Positions 17,488-26,046 of a stretch of 59,460 bases of DNA are shown here, in pieces. Position 1 is the first letter of the stretch; the number at the start of each line of letters is the position of its first letter. A program made the translations under genes and the position numbers. Origin of the DNA: an uncultured Lachnospiraceae bacterium (lineage in GTDB: Bacteria; Bacillota; Clostridia; Lachnospirales; Lachnospiraceae); contig CAJTLX010000014.1 in NCBI GenBank assembly GCA_910577165.1, positions 1 to 59,460 of the forward strand, read 5' to 3'. The notes beneath the pieces are model-generated. The model was not told the origin of the DNA and searched no databases. It worked only from the letters and a program-made list of their open reading frames with translations.

Positions 17488-18966
17488 ATGAAGATTAGAA
17501 CAAGGTATGCGCCAAGCCCGACAGGAAGGATGCATGTGGGCAATCTGCGCACCGCGCTCTATGAGTTTTTAATTGCAAAGCATGAGGGCGGAGATTTTAT
17601 TTTGAGAATTGAGGATACCGATCAGGAGCGCTATGTGGAGGGCGCGGTGGATATTATCTACCACACAATGCAGAAAACCGGGCTGGTTCATGATGAGGGA
17701 CCGGACAAGGATAGAGGATTTGGTCCGTATGTGCAGAGTGAGCGTGTAAAGACGGGAGTTTATTTGAACTATGCAAAAGAGCTGATTGAAAAGGGCGAGG
17801 CGTACTATTGTTTCTGTGACAAGGAGCGTCTTGCCGGGTTAAAAAGCGTGGTTTCTGAGGATGAGGACGGCGAGGCGAAGGAGATCACAAAATATGATAA
17901 ACACTGTCTGCATTTAAGTAAGGAGGAGATCGAGGCAAATCTGGCAGCGGGAAAACCCTATGTTATTCGCCAGAATATGCCGACAAGCGGGACGACAACA
18001 TTTACTGATGCGATCTACGGCCCGATTACCGTGGAGAACGAGGAGCTTGACGATATGATTTTAATCAAGTCGGATGGGTTTCCGACCTACAATTTTGCAA
18101 ATGTGATCGACGATCATCTGATGGGCATTACTCATGTGGTTCGCGGCAACGAGTATCTGTCCTCCACGCCGAAATATACAAGACTTTACCATGCCTTCGG
18201 CTGGGAGGAGCCAGTCTATATCCACTGTCCGTTAATCACCAACGAGGATCATAAAAAATTGGCAAAGCGCAGCGGGCATTCCTCGTTTGAAGATCTGCTT
18301 GAGCAGGGCTTTGTGACGGAGGCGATCGTAAATTTTATTGCACTTTTAGGGTGGAGTCCGGAGAGTAACGAGGAGATTTTCTCTCTCGATGAATTGATTA
18401 GGGAATTTGACTATCACAAGATCAGCAAATCTCCGGCAGTTTTTGATATGCAGAAACTGCGCTGGATGAATTCGGAATATATTAAGCGCATGGACGATCA
18501 GGAATACTATAAACTTGCCATGCCATATATTGATGATGTAGTACATGGTGACTGTGACAGGAAAATGATCGCCGATCTGGTGAAGACCCGCATTGAAACT
18601 TTCTGCGATATCGCGGGGCTAATCGATTTTTTTAAAGAGCTTCCGAACTATGATGTGGCGATGTTTACCCACAAAAAGATGAAGACAAATGCAGAGAATT
18701 CACTTGAGGTGCTAAAGGATCTTCTCCCGCGTTTTGAGGAGCTTTCGGATTATTCGGTCTCCGCGATCGAGAGCCTTTTAATGGGGTATATTGGGGAGAA
18801 GGGCATAAAGAACGGGCAGGGTCTCTGGCCGGTGCGCACAGCGGTTTCCGGCAAACAGTCCACTCCGGGCGGAGCATATGAGATCATGCATATCCTTGGG
18901 AAAGAGGAGAGTTTAAGAAGAATTCGCACGGCGATCGAGAAGCTTTCTCTTAGTGTACAGGAGTAA
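17488..18966 (+). CDS. gltX: Glutamyl-tRNA synthetase
   Basis: This is a 492-residue class I aminoacyl-tRNA synthetase that charges tRNA-Glu (non-discriminating forms also charge tRNA-Gln). The HIGH-type signature is in APSPTGRMHVGNLRTALY, the GluRS motif in RIEDTDQERYVEGA, and the KMSKS-type loop is KLAKRSGHSS, a normal variant. An anticodon-binding helical domain forms the last ~150 residues. ATG 17488 is preferred to GTG 17485 because AGGAGG is six bases upstream. It follows the LacI gene closely. The transcript probably ends at the weak hairpin near 19040. Confidence 0.95.
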   Translation: MKIRTRYAPSPTGRMHVGNLRTALYEFLIAKHEGGDFILRIEDTDQERYVEGAVDIIYHTMQKTGLVHDEGPDKDRGFGPYVQSERVKTGVYLNYAKELIEKGEAYYCFCDKERLAGLKSVVSEDEDGEAKEITKYDKHCLHLSKEEIEANLAAGKPYVIRQNMPTSGTTTFTDAIYGPITVENEELDDMILIKSDGFPTYNFANVIDDHLMGITHVVRGNEYLSSTPKYTRLYHAFGWEEPVYIHCPLITNEDHKKLAKRSGHSSFEDLLEQGFVTEAIVNFIALLGWSPESNEEIFSLDELIREFDYHKISKSPAVFDMQKLRWMNSEYIKRMDDQEYYKLAMPYIDDVVHGDCDRKMIADLVKTRIETFCDIAGLIDFFKELPNYDVAMFTHKKMKTNAENSLEVLKDLLPRFEELSDYSVSAIESLLMGYIGEKGIKNGQGLWPVRTAVSGKQSTPGGAYEIMHILGKEESLRRIRTAIEKLSLSVQE

Positions 18967-19297
18967 AATAAGGGATTTATTCTGTCTGCAAGAATTGCAA
19001 TATCACTGGAAATGAGAAAGAACTGTCACAGGATACAGGGGGCGATAAAGTATATTGCCCTTTGTTTTGCGGCGGTTCTTTTTTTGTGCAGGTTCGCGCG
19101 GGGGAAAACTCTTTTACTGTAAAGATGAAATAAAAGATCCTTCGGACAGGATCGCATTGCTGCGGAGGAGAATGAGGTCATCAAAGAGAGATTCTTTGTT
19201 CTATTGACAATTTCGTAAAAATTTTTTATACTATGCACAAAGATTTTGATATAAAAAATCAGGTTTAGCAAAAAACAGAGGAATCAGGGGGAGTTTT
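18967..19297 (+). other. Intergenic region gltX to helicase
   Basis: These 331 bases hold no supported gene. A possible terminator of gltX is gggcgata (19040-19047) pairing with tatattgccc (19051-19060) before a T-rich stretch. A good promoter for the helicase is TTGACA (19204-19209), 17 bases, TATACT (19227-19232). The middle part shows nothing I can name. Confidence 0.6.
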
Positions 19298-21316
19298 ATG
19301 CAGCAAAATGAGGCACAACAAAAAGCGATCGCACACCACACGGGACCAATGATGGTACTCGCGGGACCGGGATCGGGCAAAACTACAGTGATTACAAACC
19401 GGGTTAAGGCACTAATTGAAGAGTATGGAGTAAGTCCAGAACGGATTTTGGTAATTACATTCACTAAGGCAGCGGCGACGGAAATGCGCGAGCGGTTCGA
19501 AAAGCTGATGGGCGTGCCATGTGGGGTTACATTTGGCACTTTTCACGCCGTATATTTTAAGATACTTAAATATGCCTACCACTATGATGCATCCTGCATT
19601 ATCAGGGAGGAAGAGCGATATCAGTTTTTCCGCGATTATATTGCAAAGCTTGACTTAGAGATCGATGACGAGAAGGAGTTTATTGAGGGAATTATCAGCG
19701 AGATCAGTCTGGTTAAGGGGGAGCGCGTCGAAATTGATCATTACTATTCGATGAATTGTTCGGAGGAGAATTTTAGGAGGATCTACTGTGCCTATGAGGA
19801 TATGCTGCGCACGACAAACAAGATTGATTTTGATGATATGCTGTTATTGTGTTATGAACTTTTGACCAAGAGGGCGGACATCCTGGCGATGTGGCAAAAA
19901 TATTATGAGTATATCCTGATTGACGAATTCCAGGATATCAATCGTGTGCAGTACGATATTATCCGGCTGATCGCGCTTCCGCAGAACAATTTTTTTATTG
20001 TCGGGGACGATGATCAGAGCATCTACCGCTTTCGCGGTGCGAAGCCAGAGATTATGCTAAATTTCCCGAAGGATTACCCGGACTGCAAACAGGTGCTTTT
20101 GGATATCAATTACCGGTCGGCGGCGGATGTTGTGGAGGCGGCGGGGCGACTGATTGCGGCGAATACAAAGCGGTTTCCAAAAAAGATCCGCGCGGTGCAT
20201 GGGCGGGAAAATGCGGTGCGGGTGCAGGAGTTCTCTGATGTGAAGGCGCAGAACGAAGCGATTGCAAGGCAGCTTTTAGCGGCTCATGAGAAGGGGGAGA
20301 ACTATAGCGATACAGCGATATTGTATCGGACAAACACACAGCCGGGCGCGTTGGCGGAGAAGCTGATGGAGTATAATATCCCGTTTACGATGAAGGATTC
20401 GCTGCCCAATATCTACGAACACTGGATCGCAAAAAATATTTTGGCGTATATTAGGCTGGCACTTGGGGAAAATGACCGCGCACTGTATTTTCAGATAATG
20501 AACCGCCCGAAGCGTTATCTCTCAAGAGAGGCTTTCCCGGAGGCAAAGGTGGATCTTAGAAAAGTGATAAGATATTATTATAGTCAGTCGGGCAAAGGAT
20601 ACGTGATCGAGCGCGTTCAAAAGCTTCAGGACGATTTAAAGCTTCTTGCAAAAACTAATCCCTATGCGGCGGTGGGCTATATTCGGCACGCGATAGGCTA
20701 CGATGATTATTTGAGGGAATATGCAAAACAGCGACGCATTCATGAGGAGGAACTTTTTGATTTGATCTCGCAGCTCCAGGAGGCGGCAAGGGAGTACAAT
20801 ACCTTTGCGGAGTGGTTTGCCCATATGGAGGAGTACCGCGAGGAGTTAGCAAAACAGAGCGCGAAAAAGAATGATCGCGATCGGGATGCTGTGACTTTTA
20901 TGACATTTCACGGCGCGAAAGGCTTAGAGTTTCCCCATGTCTATATTGTGGATGCGAACGAGGGGATTACCCCCCATCACAAGGCGGTGGTAAACGAGGA
21001 TATGGAGGAGGAACGCCGGATGTTCTATGTGGCGGTAACACGCGCAAAGCGGGCACTTACCGTGACCTACACAAGGGAACGTTTCGGAAAAAAGCAGGAG
21101 ATCTCGCGTTTTGTCTCCGAGCTTCTCACCGATAGGACAGCGTTTGAGGAGGGGGCACTGATCACTCATAAGACTTACGGGAGCGGAAAGATTCTTCAGA
21201 TCCGGGACGGCAAGATCTCGGTGCAGTTTGACCAAAAAGGGATGGTTCGCACTTTTGATCTGGAGTTTTGTGTGAAAAACCGGATCTTGGAGGTAAAGGC
21301 GGGAGTGCGGACGTAA
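19298..21316 (+). CDS. UvrD/PcrA-type superfamily 1A DNA helicase
   Basis: This is a 672-residue ATP-dependent 3'-5' helicase. SF1 motifs are in order: Q-motif NEAQQKAI, Walker A GPGSGKTTVIT, Ia TFTKAAATEMRERF, Walker B IDEFQDIN, III GDDDQSIYRFRGA, IV INYRS, V TFHGAKGLEFPHVYIVD and VI YVAVTRAKR. It is shorter than PcrA/UvrD (~720-740). The C terminus has a Tudor-like segment (TYGSGKILQIRDGKISVQFD), as in PcrA, where it contacts RNA polymerase. It could be PcrA or one of the smaller paralogues found in Clostridia, so no symbol is given. It has its own promoter at 19204-19232. Confidence 0.88.
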   Translation: MQQNEAQQKAIAHHTGPMMVLAGPGSGKTTVITNRVKALIEEYGVSPERILVITFTKAAATEMRERFEKLMGVPCGVTFGTFHAVYFKILKYAYHYDASCIIREEERYQFFRDYIAKLDLEIDDEKEFIEGIISEISLVKGERVEIDHYYSMNCSEENFRRIYCAYEDMLRTTNKIDFDDMLLLCYELLTKRADILAMWQKYYEYILIDEFQDINRVQYDIIRLIALPQNNFFIVGDDDQSIYRFRGAKPEIMLNFPKDYPDCKQVLLDINYRSAADVVEAAGRLIAANTKRFPKKIRAVHGRENAVRVQEFSDVKAQNEAIARQLLAAHEKGENYSDTAILYRTNTQPGALAEKLMEYNIPFTMKDSLPNIYEHWIAKNILAYIRLALGENDRALYFQIMNRPKRYLSREAFPEAKVDLRKVIRYYYSQSGKGYVIERVQKLQDDLKLLAKTNPYAAVGYIRHAIGYDDYLREYAKQRRIHEEELFDLISQLQEAAREYNTFAEWFAHMEEYREELAKQSAKKNDRDRDAVTFMTFHGAKGLEFPHVYIVDANEGITPHHKAVVNEDMEEERRMFYVAVTRAKRALTVTYTRERFGKKQEISRFVSELLTDRTAFEEGALITHKTYGSGKILQIRDGKISVQFDQKGMVRTFDLEFCVKNRILEVKAGVRT

Positions 21317-21444
21317 AATATAGAAAACGTAAGAAAAAATCAAGAAAATTTATCCGAATTGTAACAATTTTGACAAAAGGATATGGTAAGATAAAGAGAG
21401 AAACAAAATATCCAAAGATTGCTGTTCAGGAGAGGAGAATGCAG

Positions 21445-22278
21445 ATGATTTTTTTTGGAAAATGGAGGAAGGATCGGCAGGGTGCAAGGCGTTATAAAAT
21501 CTGCAGAGCCGTCGTTTTCTCAGTGTTTTTGCTGGTGTTTGCCGCTACTTTGGAGTCGGTGTCCTTGCAGGCGGCAGCCCCGAAAGTGACAGTCACAAAG
21601 AAGACGCTTTATGTCGGTGGTGAGAACTATCAGATAAAGTTTAAGAATCTTGCCAAAACAGCGAAAGTTACATACAAATCAAGCAATAAAAAAATAGCTA
21701 CGGTAAACAGTAAGGGAGCGATTAAACCGGTGGCAAAGGGAAGTGCTACCATCACCATTACAATGACGCAGAGCGGCAAGACCTACACGGGCAAGATTGC
21801 CGTGACGGTGAAGAATCCTTACATCTCTATTTCAAATAAAAAGACAAAGCTGGTGGCAAGCAGCGATTACCAGCTGCTCGGCAAAGCTTACGGTTTTACC
21901 GGAGCGGAGTTTACTTTTTCGAGTTCCGATACAAGGGTGGCACAGGTCGAGAAGGAGAGCGGACTTCTGCACGCGAAGACAGCGGGGAAGGCGAAGATTA
22001 CAATGAAGGATAAGACGAGCGGAAAATCCGTATCATTTACAGTAACTGTGCTTGAAAATACGGAGGAGAATGAAAGAGATGTCTATGTGACAACGGAGAA
22101 GATGAGCAAAAAATATGTTTACACCGCGCCTAAGGATACGAAAAAACTGAGTGAGGAAGAGGCGGCGAGGGTTAAGCGTCTGACCGATATTCAAAAGCGT
22201 GTTACAGCGGGTGCATCGATCACAATTGCGGAGCTTGAGGAATACTATACTCAAAAAGCTGCGGATAGTGCGAGGTAA
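21445..22278 (+). CDS. Secreted BIG2 Ig-like domain protein
   Basis: This is a 277-residue exported protein. The N terminus has a basic stretch and a hydrophobic signal segment (VVFSVFLLVFAATLESVSLQAAA). Two bacterial Ig-like (BIG2-type) domains follow, recognisable from the repeated pattern VTYKSSNKKIATVNSKGAIKP and FTFSSSDTRVAQVEKESGLL with TAGKAKITMK. The C-terminal ~65 residues are charged and helical with no anchor motif. The start at 21445 is taken because GGAG is seven bases upstream; the ATG two codons earlier is too close to it. It is followed after 12 nt by another Ig-like surface protein, so the two probably form an operon. Cell-wall attachment or matrix function is inference. Confidence 0.78.
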   Translation: MIFFGKWRKDRQGARRYKICRAVVFSVFLLVFAATLESVSLQAAAPKVTVTKKTLYVGGENYQIKFKNLAKTAKVTYKSSNKKIATVNSKGAIKPVAKGSATITITMTQSGKTYTGKIAVTVKNPYISISNKKTKLVASSDYQLLGKAYGFTGAEFTFSSSDTRVAQVEKESGLLHAKTAGKAKITMKDKTSGKSVSFTVTVLENTEENERDVYVTTEKMSKKYVYTAPKDTKKLSEEEAARVKRLTDIQKRVTAGASITIAELEEYYTQKAADSAR

Positions 22279-22290
22279 AGGAGGTGCGAT

Positions 22291-23748
22291 ATGAAAGGAA
22301 AAAGAGGATTTTGCATATTATTCTTTTGTATGTTTTTGTGTGTGCTGATACGACCGGGACGGATGGACGCAGCAGATCCGACAGTGACCTATATCAGTGC
22401 GGTTTATCAGGGGGATGCCGTTGAAGTCGGAGGTTCTATTCCAAGAGATAAGATCTCCGTGACGGCGACTTACAGCGACAATACGACGGCGGAGATAAAG
22501 GATTTCGTGATGTCCACGGAGCGTGTCTTAGCTGAGGGTTCAAACAAGGTGATGATTATCTATCGCGGGAAGGTAACGGAGATCTATGTGTTCGGCAAAA
22601 AGCCAAGTTCACTCTATGCTATGTACACCGGGGATACACTCAGTGTCGGCAATAAGGTTGGCGCGGGAAGTCTTACGGTAACGTTGTATTATACGGATGG
22701 CAGCAGCAAGGAAATTTTTGATTACCATGTGGTAAATCCTGTGATTATCTCGGCAAATAGCCAGAAGGTACAGATTACGTACAATAATTTAAAAACGGAA
22801 GTCTACGTCTACACTCAGGCGGCGAAAACGGTTTCGATGCTGACCGCAGTCTACGAGGGTGAGGGGGTGCCACAGGGCTATGTCGTGCCGGAGAGAAATC
22901 TCTTTGTCACAGCACTTTATACGGACGGAACGTCGGAGCGCATCTACAATTATCAATTGCTCCCCCCACTGGTCGAGGAACTGGGCAACAATAAGATGAA
23001 GGTCGCTTTTGGGGGTAAGGTTGCTGAGTTTACGGTAAAGGGTGTTGAACTTACCGCGCAGAGTATTGAGGCGGTTTACAAAGGCGGAAGCGTCGAGATC
23101 GGTGACTATGTTGCTGCGGAGGATGTGACGGTGACCGCGACTTACAGTGATGGGACAAAAGCGGTGGTGACGGATTTTAAGTTTTCCTCCGACCGCATCG
23201 CGCTGATTGGTGAGAATACGATTATTATTAACTACGGCGGGCAGAGTACCACCATCAATGTAAATGGGATTGCAAAGTCGGGGGCAAGCTATAGCAACGC
23301 CGCTACGTTTGAGGTAAAAAATAGCGACAAAGACATTGCGAAAGTGCAGGTAGCTATGCCAAAGCGGATGGAAAAAGATGCTATTGTCGGAAAATCCTTA
23401 AAGCCGGATCGCGTGAAAGGAGTTATTAATAAGATTAAGGCGGAGGTGCTTAGCTATATTGCCTTTGATGTTCTCTTAGCCGATGAGAAACAGGATGATG
23501 TGTTCCCGCTGACAATGAAGATAGAGCTTCCAAGGAAATTTAACCCGGAGGTAAAGGGAAATGAGGGGACGAGTGCCTGTCTGTACTATACTTCAAACCG
23601 CAAGAGCGTGATCGCAAAGGTAAATCCGGAGGTAAATGAAAAGGGCGTGATTGAAGTGACACTGTTTCGTCCGGGGACTTATATTCTGGTGAAGGAGAAG
23701 GAGATTGTGGAGGAGGATACTCCGAATCCGGATGAAGATTATCTGTAA
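22291..23748 (+). CDS. Secreted protein with four Ig-like repeats
   Basis: This is a 485-residue exported protein. The signal peptide is MKGKRGFCILFFCMFLCVLI. Four ~80-residue repeats share the pattern AVYQGDAVEVGG..VTATYSDNTTAEIKDF, MYTGDTLSVGNK..VTLYYTDGSSKEIFDY, AVYEGEGVPQGY..VTALYTDGTSERIYNY and AVYKGGSVEIGD..VTATYSDGTKAVVTDF, with a following strand ending in Y-x-G/N-x-x. This looks like a bacterial Ig-like/MucBP-like fold. The C-terminal ~150 residues are a separate beta-rich domain. No LPxTG motif or membrane anchor is visible. A strong AAGGAGG precedes the ATG, and it follows the BIG2 gene by 12 nt. The function is unknown; adhesion or scaffolding is likely. Confidence 0.75.
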   Translation: MKGKRGFCILFFCMFLCVLIRPGRMDAADPTVTYISAVYQGDAVEVGGSIPRDKISVTATYSDNTTAEIKDFVMSTERVLAEGSNKVMIIYRGKVTEIYVFGKKPSSLYAMYTGDTLSVGNKVGAGSLTVTLYYTDGSSKEIFDYHVVNPVIISANSQKVQITYNNLKTEVYVYTQAAKTVSMLTAVYEGEGVPQGYVVPERNLFVTALYTDGTSERIYNYQLLPPLVEELGNNKMKVAFGGKVAEFTVKGVELTAQSIEAVYKGGSVEIGDYVAAEDVTVTATYSDGTKAVVTDFKFSSDRIALIGENTIIINYGGQSTTINVNGIAKSGASYSNAATFEVKNSDKDIAKVQVAMPKRMEKDAIVGKSLKPDRVKGVINKIKAEVLSYIAFDVLLADEKQDDVFPLTMKIELPRKFNPEVKGNEGTSACLYYTSNRKSVIAKVNPEVNEKGVIEVTLFRPGTYILVKEKEIVEEDTPNPDEDYL

Positions 23749-23758
23749 TAAAAAGAGA

Positions 23759-23804
23759 AAAATTAGAGTTCTGCAATCGGTAAAGGTTACAGAACTCTAA
23801 TTTT
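23759..23804. terminator. Bidirectional intrinsic terminator
   Basis: The 15-base arms aaaattagagttctg (23759-23773) and cagaactctaatttt (23790-23804) sit between the Ig-protein gene and the convergent 45-residue gene, with A and T runs on both sides. Confidence 0.9.
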
Positions 23805-23808
23805 TATC

Positions 23809-23946
23809 CTAGTCCTCCTCATCGTCCTCCTCCACTGCAATGGCAGCGGATGCTGTGGTAATGGTGATCGCGACGGAGATAACAGCGACGATAATGCACA
23901 GAAGAATAATCAGTGCCAATATAATCAGTCCGGTAGAATCGCCCAT
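23809..23946 (-). CDS. Small single-span membrane protein (45 residues)
   Basis: This short gene reads MGDSTGLIILALIILL, continues with one long hydrophobic helix to about residue 38 and ends in the acidic tail VEEDDEED and a TAG stop. A perfect AGGAGG lies nine bases before the ATG on the minus strand, and a strong terminator follows the stop within five bases, so it has the hallmarks of a real short gene. It is predicted to be a single-pass membrane peptide with a negatively charged end. It has its own palindromic promoter region (23969-23998). The function is unknown; type I toxin-like peptides and small membrane regulators share this architecture, but the acidic rather than basic tail argues against a classic toxin. 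Confidence 0.65.
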   Translation of the reverse strand: MGDSTGLIILALIILLCIIVAVISVAITITTASAAIAVEEDDEED

Positions 23947-23968
23947 TTAATAAAACCTCCTGTTTTTT

Positions 23969-23998
23969 ATGGTATAATGTCTGACGACATTATACCAT
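23969..23998. promoter_or_regulatory. Palindrome with extended -10 elements on both strands
   Basis: The 12-base arms atggtataatgt (23969-23980) and acattataccat (23987-23998) surround ctgacg. Each strand reads TGGTATAAT, an extended -10. On the minus strand it lies about 40 bases before the small membrane gene. The arm closely matches the arm at 5-14 in the first leader. Confidence 0.5.
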
Positions 23999-24063
23999 AG
24001 AAAAGCAAAACTTGAAACAGGAAAGTGAAAAAAATTTTAGTGAGATTTCTAATTTATTCTTTC

Positions 24064-25710
24064 TTATTCTTTCTCTTCCCCGTCAAAGAATGCTGTTACG
24101 AAGACTGCGGGGGAATTCCAGTAGATCGTTACTTCGTTTAGGGAGTAGCAGGCATAATCATCGAGGTAAGATTTCATTGGTGGTGTGTTTGCTGGAAGCT
24201 GGTGTTTGCCGACCTCGTCGCAGGGGTGCATATTTGGTCCGCCTGAGACAAAGCCTGGGATTGGTTCTTCTATCCCGTCAGCAAAAATTGTGCGCATATG
24301 TGGATGAAGACAGGAGTGAGTGCCATGACCAGTGACATAGCAAAAGCCAAGTGCATTGCGACCAAGCAGATAGTCAAGTTGTGCAAGTGCTGCCTCGCGA
24401 TATTTTTTATCCCCCGTAAACAAAAAGCCAAGAATAAGCAGGATGCCACGGTTCATTACTGTCATATTGCTTCCCCAGTGGTAATCTTTCTCTGCCATAG
24501 CTACCGGATAGGCACTTTTTGAATTCAGGACAATACAGTGATTGGCCTCTGCCAAGAATTCTCTTCGAATCTCGTTTCTAAGAGAATTCATTTCCTGCTG
24601 CCGCAGGTTTTCTGAGTCTGTTTTTTCAAAAACAGGGCTCAGATAGAAGGAGAGTGCGCCAAATCCGCCGGTGGAAGCATAACCAAGGGCAGTTTTTGAA
24701 AATTCTTCTCTAAAAAGAGAGGAGAGGACATCAAAAAATTTCTCTTCTCCTGTCAGAGAAAAAAGTTCTGCCGCCGCCCAGAAACGTTCGTCGCGATCGC
24801 AAAAATCACCGTATTCCCCCGTGCCGCTGCCGGGCGGATTGGTAAATGCACTTTGCTCCGGGTGGTTTTCAAGAAAATCCCAGGAGCGAAGTGCTGCATT
24901 TTTTAATTTTTCGGCAAATATTTTGTCAAGGGGAGCGTAGACGCGCGAAGCCAGTGCCATTACTGCTGCAAAATCCGCTGTGGCAGGAGTTGAGATAGCA
25001 TAGGCAAAAAGAGGAGCGGTATCAAACTCCGGCATAATAAATGGAGCGTGATGCTAGGTGCTTACTTTGTGGAAAACCCCTCCGTCTGCGCGCTGCATTT
25101 TTAAGAGCCATGTCAGTTCGTAGCGGCATTCATTTAGGAGATCTGGCGTACCATTGCCGCTCTCCGGAATATCAAGTGGGGTGAGAAGACGGTCGGGGAA
25201 TAGGACAAATGCATAGAGCAGATGTGCGAGTGCTGTCGCTGCCGCTGTGACATATCGTCCGTAATCCCCGGCATCATGCCAGCCACCCGAAAGGTCAAGC
25301 TTCACCGAAGGATCGTCGAGGAGCGTGGCAGGTGTACTGTGACAGCAGCCGTGGATGTATTTTCCCGCATGGGCAGAAGTCAGCGCGCAGCCGCAACGCT
25401 GGAAATAATAGCTTCGCAGCAGATCGATTTTTAATTGGTGATAGATCGTTTTGCTGATGGCAAACGGAGCGGACAGAATTTCTCCCGCGCGAAGGAAATA
25501 TTCCCCTTCCGCGCAGAAATCAGAAAAATCTGCGTGGAAGACGATATCCCCAGAAGCGGCATCCCGCTCTTTTTTGAAGGGTTGTACAATTCCTTCGTAA
25601 ACGTTTTCGCCAGTCTTCCGATCACAGAGAAAAAAATGGTCGGCTTTGTGGGTGAGTACCGCTATTTTAGTAGCGTGCGGCAGATAGCCGATCTGATTAA
25701 AATATATCAT
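24064..25710 (-). pseudogene. Glycoside hydrolase family 9 glucanase interrupted by in-frame TAG
   Basis: The two halves together match a full GH9 endoglucanase or cellodextrinase of about 548 codons. An N-terminal Ig-like domain (IYFNQIGYLPHATKIAVLT, to ~90) leads into the (alpha/alpha)6 catalytic domain. The reading frame runs from 25710 to 25057, meets a single TAG at 25054-25056 (codon 219, after HKVST), and continues in the same frame from HHAPFIMPEFDTAPL to the stop at 24064. Catalytic parts are intact on both sides: GGWHDAGDYGRY (nucleophile/base Asp) and YSLNEVTIYWNSP (acid Glu). No other damage is visible. There is no signal peptide, so the enzyme would act on imported oligosaccharides. 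The start (GGGG before ATG 25710) is uncertain; ATG 25722 or GTG 25773 are possible. Confidence 0.85.
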
Positions 25711-25782
25711 ATTAATCCCCATTTCTGCGCTGCTGCCCTGGATAAGCGACTTTGTGACAAGCAGCGCGGACACAAATCGCCG

Positions 25783-25803
25783 TGTGAAAAATTATTTTTC
25801 ACA
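25783..25803. promoter_or_regulatory. Operator-like palindrome upstream of the GH9 gene
   Basis: The perfect 9-base arms tgtgaaaaa (25783-25791) and tttttcaca (25795-25803) flank tta. It lies about 70 bases upstream of the GH9 start on the minus strand and resembles a repressor or activator site. The cognate protein is unknown. Confidence 0.45.
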
Positions 25804-25969
25804 TCTGATATACATAAAACTGGATTAAGCGCATTGTAGCATGAAGAATCTTGAAAAGAAAGGGAGAAAGACAGCCTGGTGATGTATTATCTTATGCAAG
25901 ATTTATATTCAATGGAGACTTGCAAAAAGAGTTTATGGGATAAAGATAAGTTTTCAGTAATGGATAAGG

Positions 25970-25997
25970 TTGACTTTTTTTATCTTCTATGTATAAT
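25970..25997 (+). promoter_or_regulatory. Promoter of the second hybrid kinase
   Basis: TTGACT (25970-25975) and TATAAT (25992-25997) are 16 bases apart, 50 bases before the ATG at 26047. Confidence 0.75.
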
Positions 25998-26046
25998 TTA
26001 ATGTAGGCTAAGGAGAAAATTTAAAAGGTGAGAAGGAGTTAATAGG

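Noticed and set aside
24064..25773. Frameshift or two separate genes in the GH9 locus
   Set aside because: The two reading frames are in phase (25054 and 25036 differ by a multiple of three) and the second half lacks an RBS; it is one gene with an internal TAG.
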